A DNA stretch of 64,000 bases from Syncephalastrum monosporum B8922. Lineage: Eukaryota > Mucoromycota > Mucoromycetes > Mucorales > Syncephalastraceae. Where the stretch lies: NCBI GenBank assembly GCA_000697355.1, contig JNEN01000885.1:496001-560000 (forward strand). Direction: 5' to 3'. Below are positions 24,481 through 36,176 of this stretch, in pieces. Positions within the stretch are counted from its first letter, which is position 1. Each line of letters begins with the position of its first letter. The notes below the pieces were generated by a model, which worked only from the letters and a program-made list of their open reading frames with translations, was not told the DNA's origin and searched no databases. The translations under genes were made by a program, and so were the position numbers.

Positions 24481-25780
24481 TTACATGATAAGGGTAAATA
24501 GTAAGAAGAAGAAGATGACGGTGGCAAAGACCTTGATCATGAGCCATCGATTTGAGCTGATATTGGTGTAATACTTTAGTAGCTCTCGCTGTGCACCCAT
24601 GACGTTCATCTCTATATCGTCCGTATTTTGATCGATGCTATAACATAGAGTCAATATGCCATCGTGTTATGAGAAAGACAACATCTTCTTTGACTTACCG
24701 TTGTACTTGTTCACGTTGCTCAGCAACCATGGTTGCCAGCTGCTGGAAAATTCCACCTAGCTCTGCAATGGTACTCTCGATACTCTCAATAGCCGTAGAT
24801 CTGTGTTCAATATATCGGTCCTGTTCCGCAACAGCCAGCTGTTCCTGCTGTTGCTGTTGCTGTTCCGGCGTGATCATGGGTATGCCGAGCGACAGTGTCG
24901 ATTCGTTTTCAAGTTCGGGTCGGTAGGTCTGATTCGGTGGCGGAGATGTCGCGCCATTGTTGTCCGCATTACCCCGCCGACGCGACTTCAGTAGAGGTGA
25001 TCCGACTAACCCAGGTCTGTCAATCGATGGACATGCCCTGTTCGTATATCTACTCACCTCCAAAAGAAGAGCCTTCAGCTGGTTGCTCGGCAGCGGAAAA
25101 CAGGAACTGATCTCGCTTATCCTTGGATATTTTCATGTTCTACATGAATCTCGTTAGCTTATCTAAAGTTCTCAAACAGCCTTGTACTAACCTCTGTCCG
25201 TATTTCCAGAACATCTTTAAAATTCATGGATGTATCGGCGAGTTTGCTTTGCAGAGACACGACAACGTTGGATGTATGTTCGTTAGCCTGTTTGGAGGGG
25301 TGTTTTTGGCCCTTGGTATAGTCTTGCAGCATCGCAATTTGTTTGTTGAGTTTGGCGATATCTTGTTTGATGATAAAGGTCAGTTCCTGGAAGAAGTACA
25401 GTTAAGTACATGAAGGTGCTGGCATATAGATTCCTGAACAGACCCCAATCTCGACAGGTTTGTCGTCAAAAAGCGTCTTTCGTTTGGCCACTACGAAGAA
25501 AATGCATACATGGATCAGTCCAGGCACTCTTGAAGCACGCTTGATGGTTACATTTCGTAAGCTTCTCTAGTTTTCCAGCTGTGCTCGTAATGTTGCGACT
25601 GATTTCAGCCGCCATCAGCGAGAATTCGCTCTGAGGATGTCGTTTCTTGGTGTTGGATGAGGCATCGAATTTAGGCGAAGAAAGGAGCGAGCGACGTTCA
25701 AGGGCAGACTGGTTTTTTGAACGAGAGCGTATACGGTCTGCGATGGCGTTAAATTCGGTAGTACGATCCTTGAAAGACAT
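24481..25780 (-). CDS. SED5: Syntaxin-5 / Sed5 (Golgi Qa-SNARE)
   Basis: Golgi t-SNARE of 338 residues for ER-Golgi and intra-Golgi fusion. Exons: 25552-25780, 25444-25490, 25192-25386, 25058-25139, 24699-25005, 24481-24637, all in phase. The N-terminus MSFKDRTTEFNAIADRI is the Sed5 signature that binds the Sly1-type SM protein. A Habc domain with KLAKRKTLFDDK follows. The SNARE helix carries the central Gln in MVAEQREQVQRID, and a single C-terminal membrane anchor (WLMIKVFATVIFFFLL) ends the chain. A Gln run (TPEQQQQQQEQ) precedes the SNARE motif. Assignment is firm. Confidence 0.93.
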
Positions 25781-26941
25781 GGCGAAAGAAAAGGCAAAGA
25801 AGAAAAGGTTCTCCCTTTTAATTCCATATTTTATTTGGTCGTATTGGGCTGGATTCGGGCTCGTCCAGCACAGCTGAACAACGCAATGTAATTATTCAAA
25901 ACGCGCAAGCTCGACGTACCTTATTTACTATTGAAGCCTGTGCTGGTAACAAATGAACGCGCCGTACTGTTGTTGGTCCGTCAGCGTTATCATTTGCAAC
26001 AGATGATTCTAGAAGCTCCTCAACCGAATGTAACATGCTTTTATTTTTCTGTTAACCTCAAGTGTAAGCTACCAGCTCTACTCAGCATAGCGTACACAAA
26101 CTAGAAGCGAACCTTGTTAATTCTGATAAATCCATGTGTAGACAACAAAACGAGTATTATACGTGAGCACTTGCTCATAAAGGGTCTGTACTCCAATACA
26201 GTCAAGTACACACAGATGGTGGGAAAAGACCAGAGTGGAGGAAGGAGTATGACAATTAGAGGTAGCGATGATACATAAGTCGAGTGCAGATATACAGTAC
26301 GTACTGTATGTAGATTAAGTGCATTACAAAGCGACCAACGTTCTATCATTATAGGCCTGATGACCAGCTTTGTACGTATATGATTGTATGCCTTCCCTTA
26401 TCCCCACCGTTGAAAACACGAGAATATTTTATGGATCGTATCTCAGATATGCTTGTAGTGCCGTTGGAGTTTGAGCCAAGATGGATGCTTAATCATATGT
26501 AGCCAAACAGGGACGTACACGGAGTCTATGGTATGCACCAAAATGCGGGGTACGTCAAGAATCAATGAAAATGGATACCAACGTCCAACGTTTCTTTATT
26601 TGTGTTTCTTGAATATTCTCAAATAGAAGGGAAGTGCATGTTCATTGCGCAATGGTTGGTAGGAATCAAGCGAGACGGGATGAAGTGCAAGTGAAGTTGT
26701 TTTCTCACAGGTGTCAGCAAAGAAAAAAAGTTCCCAATCGAGTAAGCAGCAGCGATTGTGCTGCGAAGGCATGTGATTCTCTCTTTCACAGACACATGAA
26801 GACATCAAATCCAATTTCTCCACACACACACGAACACAGAAGCATACACAAACGACAAACCCTAAAATCCATAGCCTTCTCCTATTTCTTCTTCTTCTTT
26901 ATTGCTTTCTTCCTCTCCAAGAGCCATTCTTCTTACCCGTG
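25781..26941. other. Divergent intergenic region
   Basis: About 1.2 kb between SED5 (minus) and carnitine acetyltransferase (plus). It should contain both promoters. A pyrimidine-rich TTCTTCTTC tract precedes the acetyltransferase start. No other gene was recognised. Confidence 0.5.
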
Positions 26942-29076
26942 ATGGCACCCACGCAATCCATGTACGGCATGCAGCATACTCTGCCCCGTCTGCCCATCCC
27001 TTCTTTGAAAGACTCGTGTGCGCTGTACGTTCGGTCCCTCCGTCCCCTGCAGACCCCGGAAGAACATGAAAAGTCGGCCCGTCTTGTCGAGGATTTTTGC
27101 AGCAGCCCGCTTGCTCAGTCCTTGCAGCAGCGTCTTGTCGATATTGACCGTGCCTCTCCTACCAACTGGCTCGAAGATAACTTTTGGCTGAAAAAAGGTA
27201 CGCTACCGCTTGCTTTTTCTTTCTCTCCGTAATAGCTAGTAACCTAGCTTTTTCCCGAAAATGATCAGCTTACCTCGAGTGGCGTGATCCTCTGATGGTC
27301 AACAGCAACTGGTACATTCTTGGTCAAGACGACGCCAACCACCCTAAGGAGCTCCTGGAGAACAACGGCGAGCGCCGTTCGGGTAGTTTCACCCATTTTC
27401 AAGTGCGCCGGGCTGCCCACCTGATTTCGCGGTGCCTTGAGTATAAGGAAGTCCTAGATGCGGAGGCCGTGCCTGTCGATATGGTCAAGGGGAAGGCTTT
27501 GTGCATGTGGCAATACTCACGTACCTTTTCGCTGACCCGCGTGCCGCTCCACCATTGTGACACTCTCGTGCAGCACGATCCCGCCACTCCCCGCCATATC
27601 CTGGTTCTCGTCCGTGACCAGACCTTCAAGCTCCAGGTCTATAAGGAATCTAACGGGAACTGGTCCCGCCTCTCCCTTGATGAAATTGAACAGTAAGTAA
27701 TTGTAAGGCTACGGAGGCGTAATAACACATGTACCTGGTAGGGCCCTACTGGCTATTGTGGAGCACGTCCTTGCCGGTGAAGACGTCCAAGCCCCCATCC
27801 CCCTCCTGACATCGTGGCACCGTGACAGCTGGGCCGCAGCTCGCAACCACCTGCTCTCACTGGATCCCAACAACCGCGAAAATACGACCACCATCGAATC
27901 GTCTCTGTTTGCCGTTGCCCTAGACGACAATGCAAACGGCGCTGACCCCGCTTCGTGGACGCGAACTGCTTTCTGCGGACACCAAGGCCTCGGCAACGGC
28001 CACAACCGCTGGTACGACAAGTCGTTCACTGCCATTGTTGAGAGCAACGGCAAGTGCGCCATTTCGGGCGAGCACTCGCCCGCCGATGCCCTGATTGTCA
28101 GCTACATTTTTGATTACATGCTTAAAGAGCCTTGCCCTGGTCCGTTCAATATCGCCGCTGTCCGGCCTACGCCTGGTCAGTACGCCTCCTTTGCTCGCTA
28201 CTTTGACCATCTCAAGTGGACTGTCGATGACACGATGCATCGGTACCTGCGCTTCGCTCAAGCCGATGCGGATGCGACTGCGGCGCTGTCTGACTCCTTT
28301 GTCTATGTCTTCCGGGACTTCGGTACGGACTGGATCAAGAAGGTCGGCAAGGTCTCTCCCGATGCCTTTTATCAGATGGTGCTCCAGCTGGCTTACTACC
28401 GCCTCCACAAAAAAGTGACGGCCACCTACGAAACTGGTTCGACGCGCAAGTATCTTCACGGCCGCACCGATACGATTCGTACCTGCAGTGTCGACACAAA
28501 AGCCCTCGTCGAGGCGTGGCATGATCCCAAGACAGACGTAAGTCGGTGTTGCACATGTACATCCATATTCTCACGTGCTGTACTGACTTCTTATCTTCTC
28601 ATTATCTATATTAGTCTAAAACCAAATACGCGCTTCTGTCCAAGGCTGCCAACTCGCACCGCCAATATACGCAGATTGCTAGCGAAGGTGCTGCCTGCGA
28701 CCGGCATCTGCTCGTCCTTCGACTACTCAACAGCGACCACAGAATGTTAGACCCAGCCACGGGCAACTATGCGCCCGTCCCAATGCACCCCATGTTTCTG
28801 GACCCTATCCATACTGAATCACAGACCTGGCGCCTCAGCACATCGGGCTTGCATGCCGGCATACGCTTGATGGGCACAGGTTTCGGCACCGTCTATCCCG
28901 ACGGCTACGGTGTCAACTACATGGCCGCCCCCACGCTTGTCAAGTTTGGCATCGAGGTGAAGCGTGTGCCCGAGACGGTCTCGGCCAAAGCTTTTGGCGA
29001 GACATTGGGTCAGATTATGCGAGAGTTGCGGGCATTGTGTGAAGAGGTCAATGGCAAACCTGCATCTAAAATATAA
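26942..29076 (+). CDS. Carnitine O-acetyltransferase
   Basis: Choline/carnitine acyltransferase of 645 residues that moves acetyl groups between CoA and carnitine for transport between compartments. Exons: 26942-27197, 27269-27692, 27742-28537, 28615-29076. The N-terminus LPRLPIPSLKDSCALYVRSL is the family entry motif. The catalytic His lies in GEHSPADA. WKxx-like tyrosine and threonine contacts (TYETGSTRKY, GRTDTIRTCS) and the late LSTSG motif line the carnitine pocket. No AKL-type peroxisomal signal is seen at the C-terminus (ASKI), and no clear presequence is present, so a cytosolic YAT-type enzyme is plausible. The acetyltransferase rather than palmitoyltransferase call is inferred from length and the absence of an N-terminal membrane region. 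Confidence 0.9.
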
Positions 29077-30496
29077 GCACCTTCATCTTTCATCTTTCCA
29101 TCTGCTACGTATATTCCTACAATTGTACGAAAACACGCACCAATCAAAATATATTCCTAAGGTGTTGTTCCATTATCCACTCCTCCACACAAACAATTTT
29201 GTCCTAAAATATCCCGCACGTGACGCACGTGTCGAATATTGGCCAACTGAGCATAGTGCAGGTCATACTGTATCTTGCACTGTCTCTATTATTTCTTGAA
29301 TTAAAATGCGGCCAGCATCTTACTTGTGGGCAGTCCCTTTTCGACTGATTTGGGCAACATTGTACGCGTTTATTCTTTGATTTTGGCGAGTGCTGCTGAA
29401 CGACATATAGACAAAAATAGATAAGATCCTTGATACCTGACACCACTTCCGCGGAGCACGTATGACGTCAAGACCCTTTACAGAAGGACCCTTTCTCCCA
29501 TTAGCAGAAGCGAACCGCGTGATAGCAAGTAAGCCAATGAATCCTTTGGAACGCGAAAAACACCTGACAGCGATTGCTGTCAGGGTCTTTCTTTCCTGCG
29601 TGCTTCCTTTGTTGGCACGGCTCATGTAATCGCATGAAAGGCCATCGGCGCGAGTCTGTTCCACGTTTACTTTTCTCTTTTGTTTCTTTGTTCTCTTCAA
29701 GATCTTTCCAGGCAAATACATACATACAGGATGATGGACAGAAGCATGGACTCAGGTAAGATAGACTACATGACTTCCCAAATCACTTTGCCACCAGTTG
29801 GTCGTGCATGCACCGATGTGCATTATAATGAGTGGCCACGTCAAAAAAGCATCATCTAGGATATCATGAACCCTCATACATGGTGTGGATAGCTCGTTTC
29901 CTTGCTACTTTTCTCGTTTTCTTTTTCGTCTGCTACTTCCTCCCTTCGGTTCGCTCACGTCCTTCCCCTTCAGGGGCTTTTCCCTGTTTTCTCTCTGTGT
30001 GTAAGTGAACCAGATCTATGTGTACAAAATGGATATGAGACGGTGGCTACGAGCACATATCGACGACCCGGCCTCGGTCGCTCATGTACACGAAATGAAC
30101 TGATTCCATAGCGAATATTTATAGGCTAGGTAGATGAAATTAAAAAAATCTAATGTACCCGTAATGGACGTTGGAAGCCCCTCTCGTCGTATTCATTATG
30201 CAAGCGTTCGCGAAATCGACCTTCATTGTGCTAATTTCATAGACTAGTCTCGCCAAATTATATAGGACCATGCGCTCAAAACAATGGCCGACTTGCTCAT
30301 ATGTAGACGAAGAAAAACATCTGCTACATTTGATATTTGCCATTGTCCAGCATGATTTCTTAAAAGGCGGTCGTTGCTAACGCACTGAGCTCTACCGCTT
30401 TGCTTTTTAACGCCCCCACCCTATCCTTTCCTTCTTCCATTCGTTTACGTGCTATTTACTATTTACCCTCCAGTATAAACCCCTCCTTTCCTTTTA
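29077..30496. other. Intergenic region, no gene seen
   Basis: About 1.4 kb between two plus-strand genes. Open frames up to 133 codons on the minus strand (29320-29721) show no recognised domain. The final part is the pyrimidine-rich promoter/leader of the HMG-box gene. Confidence 0.45.
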
Positions 30497-31782
30497 ATGC
30501 AATACTCTTCTCCTACTTCTGTTCCAAAGGACTGTGCCGCAGGCGGCGCAAACTACAGTGATACTCCCTACGGGCTGCATCTCCAAAACCACGACTGCTC
30601 GTCTTACTCGTCCTCGTCCTCGACCGTGTCTGCATCCCTCTGCCCCCGTTCTTCCTGTGAGACGACGACGCATGCTTCTGTCGACGAAAAGGCTCGTATT
30701 CTTGCCGCCGTCCCGTTCTTAAGTGAAGGCAATGCTGAGGACCTTGTCCAGCTCCAAACCCAGACCGGCAGAAAGCACCGTCAGCGACGTCCGCGTATCC
30801 GCAAGCGTGACCCCAGTTCAATCCCACGTCCCCTCAACTGCTTCTTGACCTACCGTCTGGCTAAGCAAAAGATCATCACCAAGCTCTGCCCCGGTGCCAA
30901 CCACCGCGATATTTCCAAGGTCATCGCCAAGTGGTGGCATGAAGAACCCAAGTCCGTCAAAGATGAATACCGCGAGCTCGCTCGTCTTGAAAAAGTAGCG
31001 CATTCACGCAAGTAAGTGACTCCTTCTGCTTGGCTCGCCTTTTTTTTTTTTTTTTTGGCCCCTGCTTATGAAAACATGTTATCAGGTACCCCAACTATAA
31101 GTATTCACCCAAGAAAAAGAATACTACCAAGGCTGAGGCGAGCAAGGAGGCATCAACGACTGGCACTTCGACATCCTCTTACAAGACAGCTGTTCTCTCA
31201 CCCATGGCTATTAAGATGGAAGAAGGCAGCAAGGAAACCGAGTCGTTGAGCTCTCAAGCAGCTGCGCTCTGCTCTCCACTGTACGGTCAAGCCATGAGCA
31301 CTAGTCTTATGCCCGATGCGCCGACTCCCTCGTCCATGGCGTGTTCTGATTATACCGCCCTGGCCCCTACCAGTTATGGTCATCTGACATGGCCTTACCA
31401 ATGCGGGAGCAACTACTGGTATACGGAAGATTCTACAGCCCCCAGTGATGGCAGCCTTGCCACGTATGCGAGCCATTATTACAACCACAATATTCACCCA
31501 CTGCAGGACCCTCAGACAACGCCCGTTCTGGATTCAAACCACTCGCCAAGCTCCGTCTCACTTGCCCACGGTGACAGTCCCCCTACGATTCACCCATTGC
31601 TGGCTCAATACAACGCATACGACCTTCAGGATGCAGGGGGCAAGCTTTACTATGCTGTTGACTACGCTGAAGTGCCTCGATCCTCGATACATTTTCAAAC
31701 CACGCCAGCAGCTGGACCTATCAATCACGAAGATCCGCTCTACTGCGCTTGGAGTGAGATCGTGCATACGAACGTGCTATGA
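30497..31782 (+). CDS. MATA-type HMG-box transcription factor
   Basis: Two exons (30497-31011, 31086-31782) give 403 residues. The HMG box spans about residues 110-185, starting IPRPLNCFLTYRLAKQKII and ending SRKYPNYKYSPKKK. The RPLNxFxxYR opening and YPxYxY closing are the MATA_HMG pattern of Ste11, Prf1 and the Mucorales SexM/SexP factors. The basic stretch RKHRQRRPRIRKRD before the box can serve as a nuclear signal. The rest is Ser/Thr/Pro/Tyr-rich and probably disordered. The known Mucorales sex-locus neighbours (triose phosphate transporter, RNA helicase) are absent, so this is more likely a Ste11-like regulator than the sex locus itself. Confidence 0.85.
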
Positions 31783-32434
31783 TCTACGTAGTGCTCTCAT
31801 CTTTTAATCTCGCAACCCCCCAACTCCCACTTTTTTCCGTTATAAGCGGCATTTCAATGTTACGTACGGTAGTTGTTGATTGTCGTTTGTTTATAAAGTC
31901 GTGGATATATCTACACAGTGACGATACAAGCATTCAGGATTCAGGATGCAGCACTTGATTCAATCATATGTCACACTTCCTCAGCGATATGTGGCAAATT
32001 GGATTTTATCATTCTGCATTAGTTCGTACATCTTAGAAAATCGCAGGATGCGAATACAGATGCATGATCATCCTCACACAGTACGGCTCCCAAGGTAACC
32101 CTGTGGATCAGCGGTCTCTTCGTTGGGAAAACTTGACAAATGATAGTGTATGGTGTACACGATCTGCAATGAATGTGTCACCTGAAGTTAGTGCGAACGT
32201 GAATCAGCTTAGGCTGCGATAGATTGCAAGTGGCAACTTAGCCATGTCATTAGAGCCATTGATTTCATGTACTTTCTTCGATTGGCGTATCAGACACGTG
32301 TGCGTCTCGGTGTAGGGGCGAGTCCCTTTGACAGGTGCATCCCAAGTATTTATTTGGGCAGACTTTGAGCCGCCGACCCAACAATTGTTTACATTTACAC
32401 TTCTTTCACCTGTCATCCATTCATCATATTCATC
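31783..32434. other. Intergenic region, no gene seen
   Basis: About 0.65 kb. No coding region is supported. It presumably carries the 3' UTR of the HMG gene and the promoter of the next plus-strand gene. Confidence 0.45.
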
Positions 32435-33381
32435 ATGTCTTGCATTATACCTGAGCCTACCGGCACGGAAGGTTATACCCGTATACCCTTTGAATTTGAC
32501 GAAGAAAGTAAGCACAGCTGGTAAATCAGCCGCTCCCCACACGCAGAGACAGACACAGACAGGCAGTGCCTTGAGTGTTTTTATTTTTTTGCTATCACTG
32601 GCTTCATTACCATGTTTGAAAGTACTCACGCTCTGAACCGGATAGCCTCTGCCATCCAAGTCTTTTTACGTCTACCAGACAACTTCTCGCCTCTGGAGCG
32701 GATGGTGCTTCAGACGACTGGCAACTTGCAACGTCTCTTATCGGCCTACTTTAACGTCCCCAGCCGTGTCGAGATTATTGAAAATGAGCTCATTCCTACT
32801 GCCGACGATGCCATTTTGCCTTCATCCGAATCGGACGAAGCCGTGAATACATTACGGCGGAGCAGCAGCCGGACAAAGGTGGACAAGCTATTCCAGCGGA
32901 AAATACACATGTATTTTGGAGACAAGTTTGTGTATGAAGCCGAGTCCATCGTCGCAGTTAAGGATAGCCACTTGCTGGATCTGCTCGCAAAGCATCGCTA
33001 CGGCCTAGGACAAGTGTTTAGGTAACTGCAGTGGTGGAAAGTGGTGGGAAAAAGTAACTGGAGAGTGCAGAGAATTGCATGGCAATGCAACGTGCATATC
33101 GTCAAAGCCGAGGGCGCTTCTCTTTCTCTCTGCTACAATTTTTGACACGGCTGATACGTTTATTTTTTATTCTCAGCATGATCAGACAGACGCCTCAATT
33201 CGCATTGCATTCGGTAGGACGGCACGGGACGTCGCCAGGTGCGAGCTTTTGGCGCGATTACACGCTGTCCGCGCCAAACAAGATCCACTGCTACATCCGC
33301 GAGTCATTTATTGACGGGCTTTTTGAGCCGTGCACGGAGCCAGCCACACGCACAGGCATGATTTGGGGGACACAGAAATGA
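32435..33381 (+). CDS. Chorismate-lyase-like (DUF98 / Rv2949c-type) protein
   Basis: Proposed exons 32435-32507, 32646-33021 and 33177-33381 give 217 residues. The core LSPLER-like segment (NFSPLERMVLQTTGNLQRLLSA), a long strand pair with RKIHMYFGDKFVYEAES, and KHRYGLGQVF resemble DUF98 proteins of the chorismate pyruvate-lyase superfamily. Eukaryotic members have no settled role. The first exon and its 138-nt intron are less certain than the rest. Translation could instead begin at the ATG at 32612. The short ending ATRTGMIWGTQK has no known motif. Confidence 0.55.
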
Positions 33382-33592
33382 AGCAATATAATTGGACATG
33401 ATTTTTTCCATCCGGCCGTGGAAAGTGCTGGCAATCCAGTCCTTCACAAATGTAGAACTTGCGAGAAAAGAGTGACTTCTTCTAAATTAGACTTAAAATT
33501 CCGCGCCCCTATCATATATATAAAGATGTACAGACCTGCAGAGACAGGGCATATTCACACCTCTTTTACACACCTTCCCTTTCCCACACACC
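33382..33592 (+). promoter_or_regulatory. HSP90 promoter with TATA box and heat-shock-like element
   Basis: TATATATAAAG at 33515-33525 lies about 70 bp before the HSP90 start. At 33454-33467 AGAACTTGCGAGAAA resembles three alternating heat-shock pentamers (GAA, an imperfect TTC, GAA). A TTTCCA...TGGAAA inverted repeat around 33405-33424 lies further upstream. HSF binding is inference. Confidence 0.4.
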
Positions 33593-35843
33593 ATGACTGC
33601 CGAGACTGAGACCTTCTCCTTCCAGGCTGAGATCTCTCAGCTGATGAGCTTGATCATCAACACCTTCTACTCCAACAAGGTAAATAGATATACCTCTTGA
33701 CCCAGAAGGGACACGCGTGTTATCAATTGACAGCACAGAACAGCAAAAGCTCACCCATTTGGTTTAGGAAATTTTCCTCCGTGAGCTGATCTCCAACGCG
33801 TCGGATGCCATTGACAAGATCCGCTACCAGTCCTTGACCGACCCCTCGGTCCTGGACTCTGAGAAGGAGCTCTTCGTCCGCATCATTCCTGACCGCGAGA
33901 ACAATATCCTGACCATCCGTGACTCCGGTATCGGTATGACTAAGGCTGATCTCGTCAACAACCTCGGTACGATTGCCAAGTCCGGTACCAAGGCTTTCAT
34001 GGAGGCTCTGTCCTCGGGCGCTGATATCTCCATGATTGGTCAATTCGGTGTCGGTTTCTACTCGGCGTACCTTGTCGCTGATAAGGTCCAGGTCATCACC
34101 AAGCACAACGACGATGAGCAGTACATTTGGGAGTCAGCTGCTGGTGGTTCCTTCACCATCACCCGTGACGAGGTTAATCCCTCCCTGGGCCGTGGTACTG
34201 AGATGCGTCTCTTCTTGAAGGAGGATCAGGTATGTTCTAGAAAAATGTTAAATTCGGAAGGTCAGTCTGATTGACAATTGTCTCTTTTTTTTTATTTGTC
34301 TTTGTTCAGCTTGAATATCTTGAGGAGCGCAAGATCAAGGATATTGTGAAGAAGCACTCCGAGTTCATCTCGTACCCCATTCAGCTTGTTGTCGAGAAGG
34401 AGGTCGAGAAGGAAGTCTCTGACGACGAGGCTGAGGTCAAGGACGAGTCCGAGGAGAAGCCCAAGATCGAAGAGGTCGAGGACGAGGATGACAAGAAGGA
34501 GAAGAAGAAGAAGACCATCAAGGAGAAGACGACCGAGACTGAGGAGCTCAACAAGACCAAGCCCCTCTGGACCCGCAACCCCGAGGATATCAAGACCGAG
34601 GAGTATGACCAATGACTGGGAGGACCACCTTGCTGTCAAGCACTTTTCGGTCGAGGGTCAGCTCGAGTTCCGCGCCATCCTGTTCGTGCCCAAGCGCGCT
34701 CCCTTTGACATGTTTGAGGGCAAGAAGAAGCGCAACAACATCAAGCTGTACGTGCGCCGTGTCTTCATCATGGACGACTGCGAGGACCTCATTCCCGAGT
34801 GGCTTAACTTTGTCAAGGGTGTCGTCGACTCGGAAGACCTGCCCCTCAACATCTCCCGTGAGATGCTCCAGCAGAACAAGATCCTCAAGGTCATCCGCAA
34901 GAACCTCGTCAAGAAGTGTCTTGAGATGTTCTCCGAGATCGCCGAGGACAAGGAGAACTTTGACAAGTTCTACGAGGCCTTCTCCAAGAACCTCAAGCTT
35001 GGTATCCACGAAGACTCCCAGAACCGTCAGAAGCTCGCGGACCTCCTCCGATACCATTCGACCAAGTCTGGCGATGAGATGACCTCCTTGAAGGACTACG
35101 TGACCCGCATGCCCGAGAAGCAGAAGAACATCTACTACATCACCGGCGAGTCGCGCGCTGCCATCGAGAACTCGCCGTTCCTTGAGGGCTTCAAGAAGCG
35201 CGGCATTGAGGTTCTGCTCATGACCGACCCCATTGACGAGTACTCGACCTCGCAGCTGAAGGAATACGACGACAAGAAGCTGGTTTGCATCACCAAAGAG
35301 GGCGTCGAAATCGAGGAGGACGAGGAGGAGAAGGCGGCCCGCGAGGCGGAGGAGAAGAAGTATGAAGACCTCTGCAAGTCTGTTAAGGAGATCCTCGGCG
35401 ACAAGGTCGAGAAGGTCGTTGTTTCCAACAAGCTGACCGACTCGCCCTGCGTTCTGACGACCGGTCAGTTCGGCTGGTCCGCCAACATGGAACGTATCAT
35501 GAAGGCGCAGGCCCTCCGTGACAACAGCATGTCCGCCTACATGGCCTCCAAGAAGACCTTTGAGCTCAACCCCAAGCACGCGATCATCAAGACTCTCAAG
35601 GAGAAGGTGTCTGCGGATGCCAACGACCGCACCGTCAAGGACCTGACCACCCTCCTCTTCGAGACCTCCCTGCTGACCTCGGGCTTCTCGCTCGATGAGC
35701 CCAGCTCGTTCGCTAACCGCATCCACCGCATGGTGTCCCTTGGTCTGTCCATCGACGAGGACGAGGAGACGGCTGACGAGCCGATGGCTGAGGCTGAGGT
35801 GGCCGAGACCATCGAGACCTCCAAGATGGAGGAGGTCGACTAA
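33593..35843 (+). CDS. HSP90: HSP90 chaperone, frame broken by a short internal deletion
   Basis: Cytosolic ATP-dependent chaperone. Exons: 33593-33679, 33768-34229, 34310-35843. The N-terminal ATPase shows [34 protein letters not shown] and [10 protein letters not shown] charged Glu/Lys linker follows. The middle domain has [27 protein letters not shown] and [14 protein letters not shown] sequence, and the C-terminus is MEEVD. At 34604-34610 the frame breaks. The upstream frame ends EEYDQ-stop at 34613-34615, while the correct continuation [13 protein letters not shown] runs in another frame. The usual seven residues here (x-x-FYKSL) are missing, about 20 nt. No intron can explain it. As written the gene would yield a truncated protein. 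It could be an assembly error, or a defective copy. Confidence 0.9.
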
Positions 35844-36176
35844 ATAGCGTTTCATCACTTACTTCCATTCCATGTGTATTACCCTCTATTAGTTTCTTTT
35901 TCTTTTTCTTTTCTTCGCTTGTAAATCTTCCACTTTTTCGATTCATTTTGCGCAATACATACATTTCACTCGCAAAGCAAACAAAACGGCATGTGGTTTC
36001 AAGTGTGTTTGTAAAATGTCTGTGAGCCTGTGTTGAGTTGTCAAAAATGGTAAAAAAAGTTCGTCGGCTAGCCGGCACCCGGTAAAATTTGGCCACCCTA
36101 TGCCAAGAGACGCGCGCGCACTAAAGACACAAATAGAAGTTTCACGCTTTCTTTCTCTTTATTCTTTATATTTGCG
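35844..36176. other. Short intergenic region
   Basis: About 330 bp between HSP90 and the chitinase gene. It holds the HSP90 3' UTR with T-rich tracts and the chitinase promoter, with a TTTATATTTG element close to the start. Nothing else was recognised. Confidence 0.5.

Noticed and set aside
30497..31782. Calling this the Mucorales sex locus
   Set aside because: The flanking transporter and helicase genes expected there are absent.
34604..34700. Intron to rescue HSP90 (GTATGA...GTCAG)
   Set aside because: It would delete the highly conserved [12 protein letters not shown] block and still give the wrong frame.
34590..35858. 422-codon open frame antisense to HSP90
   Set aside because: It mirrors the strong codon bias of the HSP90 exon. 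Its translation is Leu/Val-rich without domains, and no introns or promoter fit.
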